64,000 bases of DNA from Alphaproteobacteria bacterium (GCA_016861165.1 BOKV01000008.1:1-64000); one strand, 5' to 3'. Shown: positions 1 through 8,390, numbered from the stretch's first letter. A program made the numbers and translations. The notes: generated by a model not told the origin, from the letters alone.

Positions 1-258
1 GTTCCTGGCGATCATGGTTTCGTCTCACTCTGGTTGGGCTGGCCGGACACCGCGTCCCGCCATGACCGGAAGATGGCGCGTTTCACCACCGCCCGCTGTG
101 CATTGCCGCACAGGCCGGCCGGAGCTTCATCCCGCCGAGCGGAGCCGGACAAGCTGACGCGACAAATCAAACAGATGGAACGGAATCCCGGTTCGTCTGG
201 ATCGGACCTTGCTCCAGCGTGACGAAACGCCCTGCCGGCGGTTGGAAGCGGCGTGTTT
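1..258. other. Left-edge intergenic region, no supported gene
   Basis: No coding frame here is convincing. The short frames in it run through the dispersed repeat and have no recognisable product. A minus-strand ATG at 15..13 (M-I-A-R-N) could be the start of a gene leaving the window to the left, but only five codons are visible and no clear ribosome binding site precedes it, so I do not call it. The right half holds repeat copy A and the 3' flank of the MFS gene. Confidence 0.5.
115..216 (-). repeat. Dispersed repeat, copy A (downstream of MFS gene)
   Basis: This is one of three related segments of about 100 bp in the window; the others are at 14758 and 50738. The shared blocks, in plus-strand order, are GGAGCTTCATCCCGCCGAGC, GCGACAAA, an imperfect hairpin here reading CCGGTTCGTCTGGATCGG, and TTGCTCC. 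All three copies have the same orientation and lie at or shortly beyond the 3' end of a minus-strand gene. Copy A has no good T-run after the hairpin. A REP-like or terminator-associated intergenic repeat is the likeliest reading. Confidence 0.7.
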
Positions 259-1470
259 TCAATGCCTTGCCTGAACCGACAGGGCAAGGAAGGCGGCCGC
301 CGCTACCCCGGCGCAGCCGGCCAGCACGATGACCGCGGCCGCCTCGCCCCACCGGTCGACCAGCCAGGCGAAGCCGAACGGAGCCGCCCCCGACAGCATC
401 AGTCGCGCCGAGTTGAGCCGGCCGGTGATGCGGCCGTAGCCGTCGGCGCCGAACAGGTAGAGCGGCACCGCACCGCGCACGATATAGGTGAGGCCCTGGC
501 CGATGCCGTAGAAGGCGGCAAAGCCGATGGCGGCCGCCCGCGACGCCCCGGCAAGCAGCAGCAGCGCCAGGCCGAGCGTCAGGAAGATGGTCGACACCAG
601 CCCGGACACCATCGGCGAACGGCGCCGCCCGAAGGCGATCTCGGTGACACGGGCGCCGACCTGGAACGGCCCGATCAGCGCGCCGAGGCCGGCCGCCGCG
701 GCCACATCGAAGCCGAGCCCGGCAAGGATGCCGACGAGGTGGATCTGCGTGGCGGTGATGGCGACGGCGCCGCCGCAAAAGCAGATGCCGAGGAGCAGCA
801 TGGCGTGGCGGGGCGGCGCCCGGCCGAGCCGTTCGTGCGCCGCCGGCGGCACCGGGGTGACCGCCCGCACCGGCGTTCCCGTGCCGGTCCGCCCTGGCAG
901 CGCCCACCAGTGGATCGGCGCGCACATGAGCGCGTTGAGGCCCGCCAGCACCAGATAGACCTGGCGCCAGTCGAGGAAGCCGAGCAGCCACACGATGAAC
1001 GGCCAGAAGATGGTCGAGGCGAACCCGGCGACGAGGGTGATCTGGGTGATGCCGAGCCGCGCCCGCTGCCCCCCGGCCTGGGCAACGGCGATGAAGGCCG
1101 CCTCGTAGAGCACCAGCGCGGAGGCAAGCTGTGAGGCGATCGCCGCCGCGATGAAGCTCGCCGGCCCTTCCGTCGCCGCCATGGCGAGGAGGCTCGCCGC
1201 CGCCATCAGCGAGCCGAGCGCCATCGGCCGGCGCGCTCCGGCGCGGTCGAGCAGGCTGCCGACGAAGGGCGCGGCGAGACCGCTCGCCAGCAGCCCGACC
1301 GAGAACACGCCGAACACGAACGAGCGCGACCAGCCGAACTCGGCCGCGAATTCGCCCGACAGGATGGTGAAGGAATAAAACAGCGTGCCGTAGCCGATCG
1401 TCTGGGTGACGGCGAGACCGCTGGTCGCCGCCGCCGTGCCCGGCACGAACACCCGGTCGGCGAACCTCAT
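259..1470 (-). CDS. MFS transporter
   Basis: A 403-residue protein with about twelve hydrophobic segments and the major facilitator loop 2-3 signature, GSLLDRAGARRP, at residues 71-82. It should be an inner-membrane secondary carrier; the substrate cannot be read from the sequence. It is the last gene of the minus-strand run that starts at aprM, 48 bases after the aldose epimerase stop. The ATG at 1470 has only a weak Shine-Dalgarno sequence, so translation may depend on coupling. Export or import of a sugar, or of an anion made by the sulfur genes upstream, would both fit. That is inference. Confidence 0.85.
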   Translation of the reverse strand: MRFADRVFVPGTAAATSGLAVTQTIGYGTLFYSFTILSGEFAAEFGWSRSFVFGVFSVGLLASGLAAPFVGSLLDRAGARRPMALGSLMAAASLLAMAATEGPASFIAAAIASQLASALVLYEAAFIAVAQAGGQRARLGITQITLVAGFASTIFWPFIVWLLGFLDWRQVYLVLAGLNALMCAPIHWWALPGRTGTGTPVRAVTPVPPAAHERLGRAPPRHAMLLLGICFCGGAVAITATQIHLVGILAGLGFDVAAAAGLGALIGPFQVGARVTEIAFGRRRSPMVSGLVSTIFLTLGLALLLLAGASRAAAIGFAAFYGIGQGLTYIVRGAVPLYLFGADGYGRITGRLNSARLMLSGAAPFGFAWLVDRWGEAAAVIVLAGCAGVAAAAFLALSVQARH

Positions 1471-1518
1471 GGCCGTTGCGCCGCCGCTCCGCCAGCCCGG
1501 CAGCGGCCGGCGCCGCGT

Positions 1519-2544
1519 TCAACCGGCGGCCGCAAATCGGTACTCCGTCTCCTGCCGGTATCGCTCGCCTGGCCGCAGGATGGCGTCGGGGAATTCGGGC
1601 CGGTTGGGCGCGTCCGGCCAGGCCTGCGCCTCGAGGCAGAGGCCGGAGCAGGCGCCGTAGGGCCGGCCGGTCAACCCCGGCACCGGTGTTGCCACCGCGT
1701 GGCCGGCATAGAACTGCAGGCCGGGTTCGGTGGTGGCGACCGCCATGGCCACGCCGGATCGTATGCTCGCCAGCCGCGCCACCTCGCGCAGGCCGGTCCG
1801 TGCCGCCGACAGGCAGAAATTGTGGTCGTAGACGAACTGGCCGCCATCGGCCGCCGCGTGGCGGATCGGCCGCGGCCGGCGGAAATCGAACGGGGTTCCC
1901 GCCACCGTCCGGATTTCGCCGGTCGGAATCAGTTCGGCGTCCACCGGCAGGTAGTGCTCGGCATCGATGCGCAGCTCGTGGTCGAGGATCGTGTCGGCCC
2001 CGTCGAGGTTGAAATAGGCGTGACTGGCGAGGTTGAGCGGCGTCGGCCGGTCGGTGGTCGCATCCATTTCGACGCGCAGCACGCCGGCTCCGCCGAGGCG
2101 ATAGGTGACGGCCAACTGGCAGTTGCCGGGAAACCCCATCTCGCCGTCATTGTCGGCGAGCGTCAGCGAAACGGCGTCGGCGTCGAGGGCGATGACGGTC
2201 CAGTTGCGCCGGTGGGTGCCGCGCGCGCCGCCATGCAGCGTATGCCTGCCGAGGAAGTCGCGGTCGGTGCGGTGGGTGACCCCATCGATCACGAAGCGGC
2301 CGCCGGCGATGCGGTTGGCGAACCGCCCGACGATGGCGCCGAAATAGGGCGAATGGTCGAGATAGTGGCCGAACGCGCCGAACCCGAGGATGAGCGGGGA
2401 GCCGTGGCCGGCGAGGCGCAGGTCGGTGAGCGCCGCCCCCCAGCTCATCACCGCCGCGGTGAGGCCGCCGCCGGCGATGACGACCTTCTCGACGGTGCTG
2501 CCATCCGGGGCGGTCCCGAACGCCGAACGTGCTGCCGACACCAT
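1519..2544 (-). CDS. galM: Aldose 1-epimerase (GalM-like)
   Basis: The 341-residue protein should interconvert alpha and beta anomers of aldoses in the cytoplasm. It has the family marks: RFANR at 74-78, LHGG at 103-106, the catalytic acid His175 in ASHAYFNLDG and the catalytic base Glu305 in CLEAQAWP. Length matches the family. The ATG overlaps the stop of the RidA-like gene by one base (TGATG), which fixes the start and indicates translational coupling. A sugar mutarotase at the tail of a sulfur-oxidation operon is unexpected, and its true substrate may not be galactose. Confidence 0.9.
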   Translation of the reverse strand: MVSAARSAFGTAPDGSTVEKVVIAGGGLTAAVMSWGAALTDLRLAGHGSPLILGFGAFGHYLDHSPYFGAIVGRFANRIAGGRFVIDGVTHRTDRDFLGRHTLHGGARGTHRRNWTVIALDADAVSLTLADNDGEMGFPGNCQLAVTYRLGGAGVLRVEMDATTDRPTPLNLASHAYFNLDGADTILDHELRIDAEHYLPVDAELIPTGEIRTVAGTPFDFRRPRPIRHAAADGGQFVYDHNFCLSAARTGLREVARLASIRSGVAMAVATTEPGLQFYAGHAVATPVPGLTGRPYGACSGLCLEAQAWPDAPNRPEFPDAILRPGERYRQETEYRFAAAG

Positions 2545-3011
2545 CAGCGTACCGCGAACAGGCCTTCGACCTCGACGCAGGCGTTGAGCGGCAGCGTCGC
2601 GACGCCGACGGCGGCGCGCGCATGCGCACCCTTCTCGCCCAGCGCCGCCACGATCAGATCGGAGGCGCCATTGGCCACCTTGGGCTGGTCGCCGAAATCC
2701 GGCGTCGAGGCGACGAAGGCGCCAAGCCTGACGCAGCGCGCGATGCGTTCCAAATCGCCGTCGCAGGCGATGCGCATCTGCGCCAGCAGGTTGACGGCGC
2801 AGACACGCGCCGCCTCCGCGCCCTGGTCGATGGTCACCTCGCGTCCGAGCAGGCCGGTCCTGGAGACCATGCCGCCGACGAACGGAAGCTGCCCCGACAC
2901 GAACACCAGGTCGCCGTGGCGCACGAAGCCGACATAGCTGGCCACCGGTCGGGCCGGCTCCGGCAGGTCGACACCCATCTCCTTGAGGCGTTCTGCGACG
3001 GTCGCGGTCAT
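2544..3011 (-). CDS. RidA-family protein (YjgF/YER057c/UK114)
   Basis: The 155-residue protein belongs to the longer RidA-like branch (COG0251), with the typical start VGFVRHGDLVFVSGQLPF near residues 27-44 and the segment LARxCAVNLLAQM-like at about 70-78. Canonical RidA hydrolyses reactive enamines and imines made by PLP enzymes; many members of the longer branch have no tested activity. It lies 39 bases after the metallophosphoesterase and is coupled to the epimerase downstream. Whether it keeps deaminase activity cannot be told from motifs alone. Confidence 0.85.
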   Translation of the reverse strand: MTATVAERLKEMGVDLPEPARPVASYVGFVRHGDLVFVSGQLPFVGGMVSRTGLLGREVTIDQGAEAARVCAVNLLAQMRIACDGDLERIARCVRLGAFVASTPDFGDQPKVANGASDLIVAALGEKGAHARAAVGVATLPLNACVEVEGLFAVR

Positions 3012-3050
3012 GGCAGATGTTCCGTTGGATCGATTCGCGGGAATGCGAGA

Positions 3051-3836
3051 CTAGCCCGCCAATCGCGACAGCGCGAGACCGCAATCGGTGACCCATCGCG
3101 ATTCGGTGGTGAAGCCGCCGGCCGCGTCGAAGCGGTGGACATGATAGACCGGACAGTCCCGCATCTCTGCCGGGTAGGCGCCCTTGCGCAGCGTCGTTGC
3201 GGTTGCCGGCGCCACCGATGCCCTGACCTGGCCGACAAGACCGGCGGTGCCACGGTGCACATGGCCGCAGAAGACGGCGACGACCCGCGCCGAATGCTGC
3301 AGCGTCCCGGCCAGCCGCGCCATCGCCGCCTTTGTCTCGAAATTGACCGGGTCGGGGCCGACGGCAACCCGGAACGGCGGATGATGCGCGAAGACGGCGA
3401 TGGGCCGGGTATTCTCGGCATCGATCAGCGCCGCCAGCTGCCGCGCGCGGGCGGGACAGAAATCGCCCTTGTTGGCGGTGGCGTGCCTGGTGTCGGTCAC
3501 GACCAGTCGCACCGGGAAGTCGTCGACGGCGTACTGGATGAATTCGCCGTTCTCTTCGCCGCCGCCGGCGGCCAACGCCGCACGGAGCCCGGTCCGGTCG
3601 TCCTTGTTGCCGACCAGCGCATGGACCGGCATCCGCGCCCGGGCGAGAATGCGCGCCGCCTCGGCATATTCCTCGCGCCGCCCGTTGTGGACGACATCGC
3701 CGGTGTGGACGATCACGTCTGCGGGCGGATCGAGCGCGTTGATGTCGGCGACCACGCGTTCGAAATCGCGGGTGCGCCGGCGTGCATCGGGCGCATCGAG
3801 CGCGATATGGGTGTCGGAAATCTGCGCGATGATCAT
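3051..3836 (-). CDS. Metallophosphoesterase, CpdA-like, with GNKD motif
   Basis: This 261-residue calcineurin-like phosphoesterase has DTH (Asp8, His10), GD (Asp47), the GN(H/K)D block at 76-79, His151-His152 and GHVH at 191-194, in the order of class III cyclic-nucleotide phosphodiesterases. The fourth block reads GNKD: the usual catalytic His is Lys78. The other metal ligands are intact, so a metal site should form, but proton donation to the leaving group may be altered. It starts six bases after the sat stop, so it is probably co-expressed with ATP sulfurylase. The substrate is unknown; nucleotide or cyclic-nucleotide esters are the family's usual range. Confidence 0.85.
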   Translation of the reverse strand: MIIAQISDTHIALDAPDARRRTRDFERVVADINALDPPADVIVHTGDVVHNGRREEYAEAARILARARMPVHALVGNKDDRTGLRAALAAGGGEENGEFIQYAVDDFPVRLVVTDTRHATANKGDFCPARARQLAALIDAENTRPIAVFAHHPPFRVAVGPDPVNFETKAAMARLAGTLQHSARVVAVFCGHVHRGTAGLVGQVRASVAPATATTLRKGAYPAEMRDCPVYHVHRFDAAGGFTTESRWVTDCGLALSRLAG

Positions 3837-3842
3837 GGGGGC

Positions 3843-5024
3843 TCAGACCGCCGCCTTCAGCCCGGCATAGTATTCCCTGAGGATCGCCACCACCTCGGGC
3901 CGGCTGAACTGGGGCGGGATGGCGGCGCCGGAGGCGAGCATCTCGCGCTGCTGGGTGCCGGAGATCGAGATGTGGTGGCGGGGTTCGTGCGGGCAGGTCT
4001 TGGCGGTCGCCATCCCGTCGCATCTGCGGCAGAAGAAGGTGACATCGAACTTCAGCGGCTTGCACGCCAGCGCGCCCGGCCACAGCTGGTCGAAGATGTG
4101 GTGGGCGTCGAACGGGCCGTAATAGTCGCCGACGCCGGCATGGTCGCGTCCGACGATCAGGTGCGAGCAGCCGAAATTCTGGCGGATCAGCGCGTGCAGC
4201 AGCGCCTCGCGCGGCCCGGCATAGCGCATCTCGATCGGATAGCCGGCCTGGATGACGGTCGCCGGCCGGAAATAGTTGTCGATCATCGCCTGGATGGCGC
4301 GGGTACGCACCTCGGCCGGGATGTCGCCCGGTTTGAGCTTGCCGAGCACCTGATGGATGAAGACGCCGTCGGAAATCTCCGCCGCGATCTTGACCAGGTG
4401 CTCGTGGCTGCGGTGCATGGGATTGCGCGTCTGGAAGGCGGCAACGACCGACCAGCCGCGCTCGGCGAACATGGCGCGCGCGGCGGCGGGGCGCACGTAG
4501 AGGTCCGGATATCTGACGGGATAGTCGCCCTCGCTCAGCGCCCGTATCGGGCCGGCCAGGTTGACGCCGCCCTGGGCCAGCACCTTGGCGACGCCCGGAT
4601 GTTTGGGATCGGCGGTCCGGTAGACGTGCTCGGCCTCCTGTTTCTTGTCGATGCGGTATTTCTGGCGGACCTCCATGACGGCGAGGATGCCGCCCGCCTC
4701 GGCGTCGACGAGGGCCACCTCCTCGGCCTCGCCGATGCCGCCGGCGATATCCTCGTCCACCGGCAGCGTGATCGGGATCGGCCAGAAGACGCCATTGGCG
4801 AGCTTCATGTCGACGCAGGCGCCGTGCCAGTCGTCAGGCCCCATGAAGCCGTCGAGCGGCGTATAGGCGCCCATGGCCAGCATCAGCACATCGGAGACGG
4901 CGCGCGAATCGAGCGGTACCTTGCGCAGCCCGTCGGCGCGCCGCAGTTCGTCTGCCCGCTCGGCCGCCGGCGCCAGCAGCGGCCTGACCTGATCCGAACA
5001 ATGCGGCGGCACGAGTTGGGACAT
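3843..5024 (-). CDS. sat: Sulfate adenylyltransferase (ATP sulfurylase)
   Basis: The 393-residue enzyme interconverts APS plus pyrophosphate with ATP plus sulfate. Beside aprBA-aprM it should run in the ATP-forming direction during sulfite oxidation. The active-site motifs are QTRNPMHRSH at 198-207 and GRDHAG at 292-297. A probable zinc site, C332-x2-C335 with C344 and H346, is typical of the dissimilatory single-polypeptide Sat type; there is no APS-kinase domain. I chose the ATG at 5024 because AAAGGA precedes it; an upstream in-frame start at 5081 would add 19 unconserved residues. A strong hairpin separates it from aprA. Confidence 0.95.
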   Translation of the reverse strand: MSQLVPPHCSDQVRPLLAPAAERADELRRADGLRKVPLDSRAVSDVLMLAMGAYTPLDGFMGPDDWHGACVDMKLANGVFWPIPITLPVDEDIAGGIGEAEEVALVDAEAGGILAVMEVRQKYRIDKKQEAEHVYRTADPKHPGVAKVLAQGGVNLAGPIRALSEGDYPVRYPDLYVRPAAARAMFAERGWSVVAAFQTRNPMHRSHEHLVKIAAEISDGVFIHQVLGKLKPGDIPAEVRTRAIQAMIDNYFRPATVIQAGYPIEMRYAGPREALLHALIRQNFGCSHLIVGRDHAGVGDYYGPFDAHHIFDQLWPGALACKPLKFDVTFFCRRCDGMATAKTCPHEPRHHISISGTQQREMLASGAAIPPQFSRPEVVAILREYYAGLKAAV

Positions 5025-5098
5025 TGCCGTCCTTTTCAATGGCAACAGACCTGGCGAGACACGACCGGCCGCAAAAGGCAAGACCTCGGCCGGCTCGT

Positions 5099-5139
5099 GC
5101 CGGCGGCGACGCGGATTCGCTGCGCGTCGCGCCGCCGGC
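5099..5139 (-). promoter_or_regulatory. Strong GC hairpin between aprA and sat
   Basis: The arms GCCGGCGGCGACGCG (5099-5113) and CGCGTCGCGCCGCCGGC (5123-5139) pair almost perfectly, with one bulge, around a loop of nine bases. The hairpin begins two bases after the aprA stop. On the minus strand no T-run follows, so it is not a standard terminator. It could protect the 3' end of the aprMBA message or reduce read-through into sat. Confidence 0.55.
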
Positions 5140-5141
5140 GG

Positions 5142-6974
5142 TCAGTCGATGATGTGATAGACCGGCGCCTTCTCCATCGCCCATTTGCCGGATTCCCGGT
5201 CATACTGGGAGAGGGTGAAGCAGTGCCACTCCTCGTCGTCGAGCTTGGGATGGTCGCCGCGGTAGTAGTAGCCCGGCCAGCGCGTCTCCTTGCGGAACAG
5301 GGTGTGCTGGGTGACGCATTCGGAGGCCAGCAGCCGATGCTGCAGTTCCCAGGCACGCTGCAGCTGGTGCAGGTCCTCGGCGCCGAGCGAGGCGGCGTCT
5401 TCCTTCAGCATGCCGAGCAATTCGAGGCCGCGGGTGAGCAGCGGCTCGTTGGTCGTGTAGTGGCTGGAGATGCCGCCGCAATACTCGTCCATGATCTTCT
5501 CCAGGCGCTGCAGCGCCTGGATCGGCAGTATGTAATGCGGTGAAACCGTGCCGGCGACGATCTCGTTGCGATAGACCGCGTAGTGCTCCAGCGGATGGTA
5601 GACGGCCTTCCTCAGGTCCTCGATCTCGCCATCGCTGACCTGCGGCATTTCCCGGCCGATCTCGCCCACATATTTGACCGCAGCCTTGCCGGCGATGCGG
5701 CCCTCGGTGAACGAGCCCGACGAGAACTTGTGCGCCGTGCCGCCGATCGTGTCGCCGGCGCCGAACAGGCCCTCGACCGTCATCATCCGGTTGTAGCCCC
5801 ACTGGTATTCCGACGGGGCGTAGTCCTCCGGCCCGCTCGCCCAGGCGCCCGAACAGGTGGCGTGCGAGCCCATGACATAGGGCTCGGACGTGGTCAGCTC
5901 CGGGTTGACATGCTTCGGATCGATGTTCTGCGAGGCCCACACCACGGCCTGGCCGATGGTCATGCCGAGGAAGTTCTCCCAGCCGACCGTCTCCTTGTGC
6001 GGGTCCTGGAAGGCCTCCATCGTCACCATGCGGATCGGGCCGCGCCCGGCCTTCATCTCCTCGAGGAAGGCGTGGTTGCGCAGGCAGGTTGGCACCGGAT
6101 GGTGATTGACGTAGTCGCCGACCATCTGCTCGATCGAATCGCGCCAGAAGGCCTCGTAGTCCTGGCCGTAGGCGTTCTGCGTATAGGTCTTGAGATGCAG
6201 GAAATAGGCGCCGACGGGGCCGTAGCCGTCCTTGAAGCGCGTCAGGACGATGCGGTTCTCCATCTGCGTCATCTTGGCGCCGACCTGGATCGGCAGGGCA
6301 TAGGCCGAGGCGCTGCTCCACGGCGCATACCAGGTGCGCCCCATGCCCTCGCCGACCGAGCGCGGCTTGAAGATGTGCGAGGCGCCGCCGGCGGCGACGA
6401 TCACCGCCTTGGCGCGGAAGACATGGAAATCGCCGGTGCGCACGTTGAAGCCGACCGCGCCGCCGATGCGCTTGCCCGACCGGTCCATGAGCAGATGGGT
6501 CACCATGATCCGGTTGTAGACTTCGCTGGCGGCCTTGCGCGCCGCCTCCGCGACGATCGGCTTATAGCTCTCGCCGTGGATCATGATCTGCCATTTGCCT
6601 TCGCGCTGGTACCGCCCGGTGGCGGGATCGCGCATCATCGGCAGGCCCCATTCCTCGAACTTGTGCACCGTGGAATCGACGTGGCGAGCGATGTCGTAGC
6701 CCAGATCCTCGCGCACCAGGCCCATCAGGTCGTTGCGGGCGTAGCGGACATGGTCCTCGGGCTGGTTCTCGCCCCACTGCATGCCCATGTAGCAGTTGAT
6801 CGCGTAGAGGCCCTGGGCGACGGCGCCGCTGCGCTCGATATTGGCCTTCTCGACGCAGACGATCTTGAGGTCGCGGCCCCAGTAGCGCGATTCGTAGGTC
6901 GCCCCGCATCCCCCCATGCCGCCACCGACGACGAGGATGTCGGCATCAACGTAGACAGTCTTGCGGCGGGCCAT
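5142..6974 (-). CDS. aprA: Adenylylsulfate reductase subunit alpha
   Basis: This 610-residue FAD subunit catalyses AMP plus sulfite to APS in sulfur oxidisers, or the reverse in sulfate reducers. It has the N-terminal dinucleotide fold VVGGGMGGCGA at about 15-25, the conserved stretch around GLYAINCYMG, the active-site stretch YVMGSHATCSG, and FGAGDTIGG with FSSGSFTEGR of the fumarate-reductase-like fold. Length fits the family. Its ATG overlaps the aprB stop by one base (TGATG). The aprM gene, the lack of qmo genes here and the adjacent sat and soeABC all point to sulfite oxidation rather than sulfate respiration. Confidence 0.97.
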   Translation of the reverse strand: MARRKTVYVDADILVVGGGMGGCGATYESRYWGRDLKIVCVEKANIERSGAVAQGLYAINCYMGMQWGENQPEDHVRYARNDLMGLVREDLGYDIARHVDSTVHKFEEWGLPMMRDPATGRYQREGKWQIMIHGESYKPIVAEAARKAASEVYNRIMVTHLLMDRSGKRIGGAVGFNVRTGDFHVFRAKAVIVAAGGASHIFKPRSVGEGMGRTWYAPWSSASAYALPIQVGAKMTQMENRIVLTRFKDGYGPVGAYFLHLKTYTQNAYGQDYEAFWRDSIEQMVGDYVNHHPVPTCLRNHAFLEEMKAGRGPIRMVTMEAFQDPHKETVGWENFLGMTIGQAVVWASQNIDPKHVNPELTTSEPYVMGSHATCSGAWASGPEDYAPSEYQWGYNRMMTVEGLFGAGDTIGGTAHKFSSGSFTEGRIAGKAAVKYVGEIGREMPQVSDGEIEDLRKAVYHPLEHYAVYRNEIVAGTVSPHYILPIQALQRLEKIMDEYCGGISSHYTTNEPLLTRGLELLGMLKEDAASLGAEDLHQLQRAWELQHRLLASECVTQHTLFRKETRWPGYYYRGDHPKLDDEEWHCFTLSQYDRESGKWAMEKAPVYHIID

Positions 6975-7435
6975 CAGATCAGTCCCTGTTTGAGTTGTTC
7001 GGGTCTCAGCGCCGGCAGCGCCGGCACGTTGAGCGCGTCGGGCTCGTGGGCGAGTTCCTGCGACCTGAGCGCATCAGCGCTCGGCGCCTCATAGTCGGCC
7101 GGCGACCTGATCGAGCCCCAGGGCGTCGTTCGGATCGGCGACACGAAATCCTTCTCGCGGCCGTCGCGGAAGCGTATCTTCCAGGAGATCGTTCCCTTGT
7201 CCTCCTCGCGGCGCGCGCGCACGCTGTGGCCGAGCGGGGCGAAGTCGGCATAGCCACGGCAGTCGATGGCGAACTGCGGGCAGGCCTTCACGCAGGAATA
7301 GCACTCCCAGCACATGTTCGGCTCGATGTTGAGCGCCCGGCGATAGGTCTTGTCGATATGCATGATGTCGGACGGGCAGATGTCGACACAGTGCCCGCAG
7401 CCGTCACAGCGCGTCATGTAAACGAAGGTCGGCAT
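6974..7435 (-). CDS. aprB: Adenylylsulfate reductase subunit beta
   Basis: The 153-residue ferredoxin subunit carries electrons between the AprA flavin and the membrane. It has two [4Fe-4S] motifs: C10-x2-C13-x2-C16-x3-C20 and C42-x2-C45-x2-C48-x3-C52. A tail of about 95 residues follows, which in known structures wraps around AprA. I start at the ATG at 7435, which gives the family's usual N-terminus (M-P-T-F-V); the open frame runs further upstream without homology. It is coupled to aprA by a TGATG overlap and follows aprM by 41 bases. Confidence 0.96.
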   Translation of the reverse strand: MPTFVYMTRCDGCGHCVDICPSDIMHIDKTYRRALNIEPNMCWECYSCVKACPQFAIDCRGYADFAPLGHSVRARREEDKGTISWKIRFRDGREKDFVSPIRTTPWGSIRSPADYEAPSADALRSQELAHEPDALNVPALPALRPEQLKQGLI

Positions 7436-7476
7436 GGATGAGGCTCCTGGTGGGCGAAGGCGGGTGCCGGGGCCGC

Positions 7477-8265
7477 TCAGTAGTGGTGGGCGTGCTTGGC
7501 CGGGCTGCCGAACTTCGCTGGCCGGTCGGCCGGTGGCGGCAGGTTGGCGCGCGTGCCGTTGGCCTCCGACATCCGCTTCTCGAAGGCGGCGGCCGGCTTG
7601 AAGAACATGTGCGAGAACTTCGACCACGGGATCGACGCGAACAGGACGGTGTTGGCGATCAGGTAGAGCGCGAGGAACACCCAGGCCGCCGCCGCGCTGC
7701 CCGCCGTCTGCGACCATGCCCAGGCCAGCCCGAAGGTGGCGCTCAGCACCAGCGCGACGACGAACAGGTCGGCACGCATGAAGCGGAATGGCGAGTGGCC
7801 CTCGGCCGCCACGTCGACGCGAATGAAGAACCAGAACCAGTAGCCGCCGACGCACACCATCAGCGCGCCGACATACCACAACGCGGCGAGCGCGGCCGGC
7901 GTCGGCGTCGCGGCGGTCGGGTAGGCGAAAACCATGACCGCCGTCGCCACGACATGGATGACGAAGCCGTACATGCCGAGCAGGTGGGCCACGCGCCGCC
8001 GCTGGTTGCAGAACTCGCCCGAGGCCATCACGTCAACGACGGCGGTCTTGACCGCAATGGCCATCATCTCGCCGCCGCCAACCGGCTTCCTGGCCTTGGC
8101 TCGGGTCTGGCGCCAGTTCTCGAAGAAGTACCTGGCGCTCTTCTTGTGGGCGATGTCGAACAGCGTGCCGGCGACGACCAGCAGCGCCATGACGACGACA
8201 TAGGCCTGCATCAGGACCGGCGGCACGGCGGCCGACAGTTCGGCGAAGGGGTTCGTGGTGAGCAT
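7477..8265 (-). CDS. aprM: AprM, membrane anchor of APS reductase
   Basis: A 262-residue membrane protein with about five hydrophobic segments. One lies near the N-terminus (VLMQAYVVVMALLVVAGTLF) and several lie between about residues 90 and 215; the C-terminal tail is charged and His-rich. Position directly upstream of aprBA and the overall pattern match AprM, found in sulfur oxidisers that lack QmoABC, where it is thought to pass AprBA electrons to the quinone pool. It is first in the minus-strand sulfur operon, behind the divergent region shared with the LysR gene. GGAGGAG lies 12 bases before the ATG. Confidence 0.88.
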   Translation of the reverse strand: MLTTNPFAELSAAVPPVLMQAYVVVMALLVVAGTLFDIAHKKSARYFFENWRQTRAKARKPVGGGEMMAIAVKTAVVDVMASGEFCNQRRRVAHLLGMYGFVIHVVATAVMVFAYPTAATPTPAALAALWYVGALMVCVGGYWFWFFIRVDVAAEGHSPFRFMRADLFVVALVLSATFGLAWAWSQTAGSAAAAWVFLALYLIANTVLFASIPWSKFSHMFFKPAAAFEKRMSEANGTRANLPPPADRPAKFGSPAKHAHHY

Positions 8266-8359
8266 TGGCCGTCATTCTCCTCCAATGAGGCCCGTCGGTT
8301 GAGCAGGATAGACAACAAGCGCTTGCGCCGCAACAACTACATCTATCTATTGTTTGTAT

Positions 8360-8377
8360 CATATCGATCGAAATATG
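8360..8377. promoter_or_regulatory. Candidate LysR operator between aprM and lysR-type gene
   Basis: The inverted repeat CATAT-N8-ATATG, with CGATCG inside it, lies 13 bases before the LysR-type ATG and about 95 bases before aprM. It sits in the only clearly AT-rich stretch of the neighbourhood (8340-8385). Position and shape fit an autoregulatory site from which the divergent aprM promoter could also be controlled. No binding evidence is available. Confidence 0.4.
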
Positions 8378-8390
8378 TTATCAACTGGCC

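Noticed and set aside
12..287. Small open frames at the left edge on both strands
   Set aside because: They run through the dispersed repeat and the 3' end of the MFS gene and have no recognisable product.
2529..5543. A plus-strand open frame of about 1,000 codons opposite sat, the phosphoesterase and the RidA-like gene
   Set aside because: It is antisense to several well-supported genes, has low-complexity Arg/Asp/Ala-rich translation without any domain, and is a product of high third-position GC.
5142..7435. Reading aprBA-sat as a sulfate-reduction cluster
   Set aside because: aprM instead of qmoABC, the adjacent soeABC and the aerobic cbb3 setting fit the sulfur-oxidiser type. The direction cannot be proven from this window alone.
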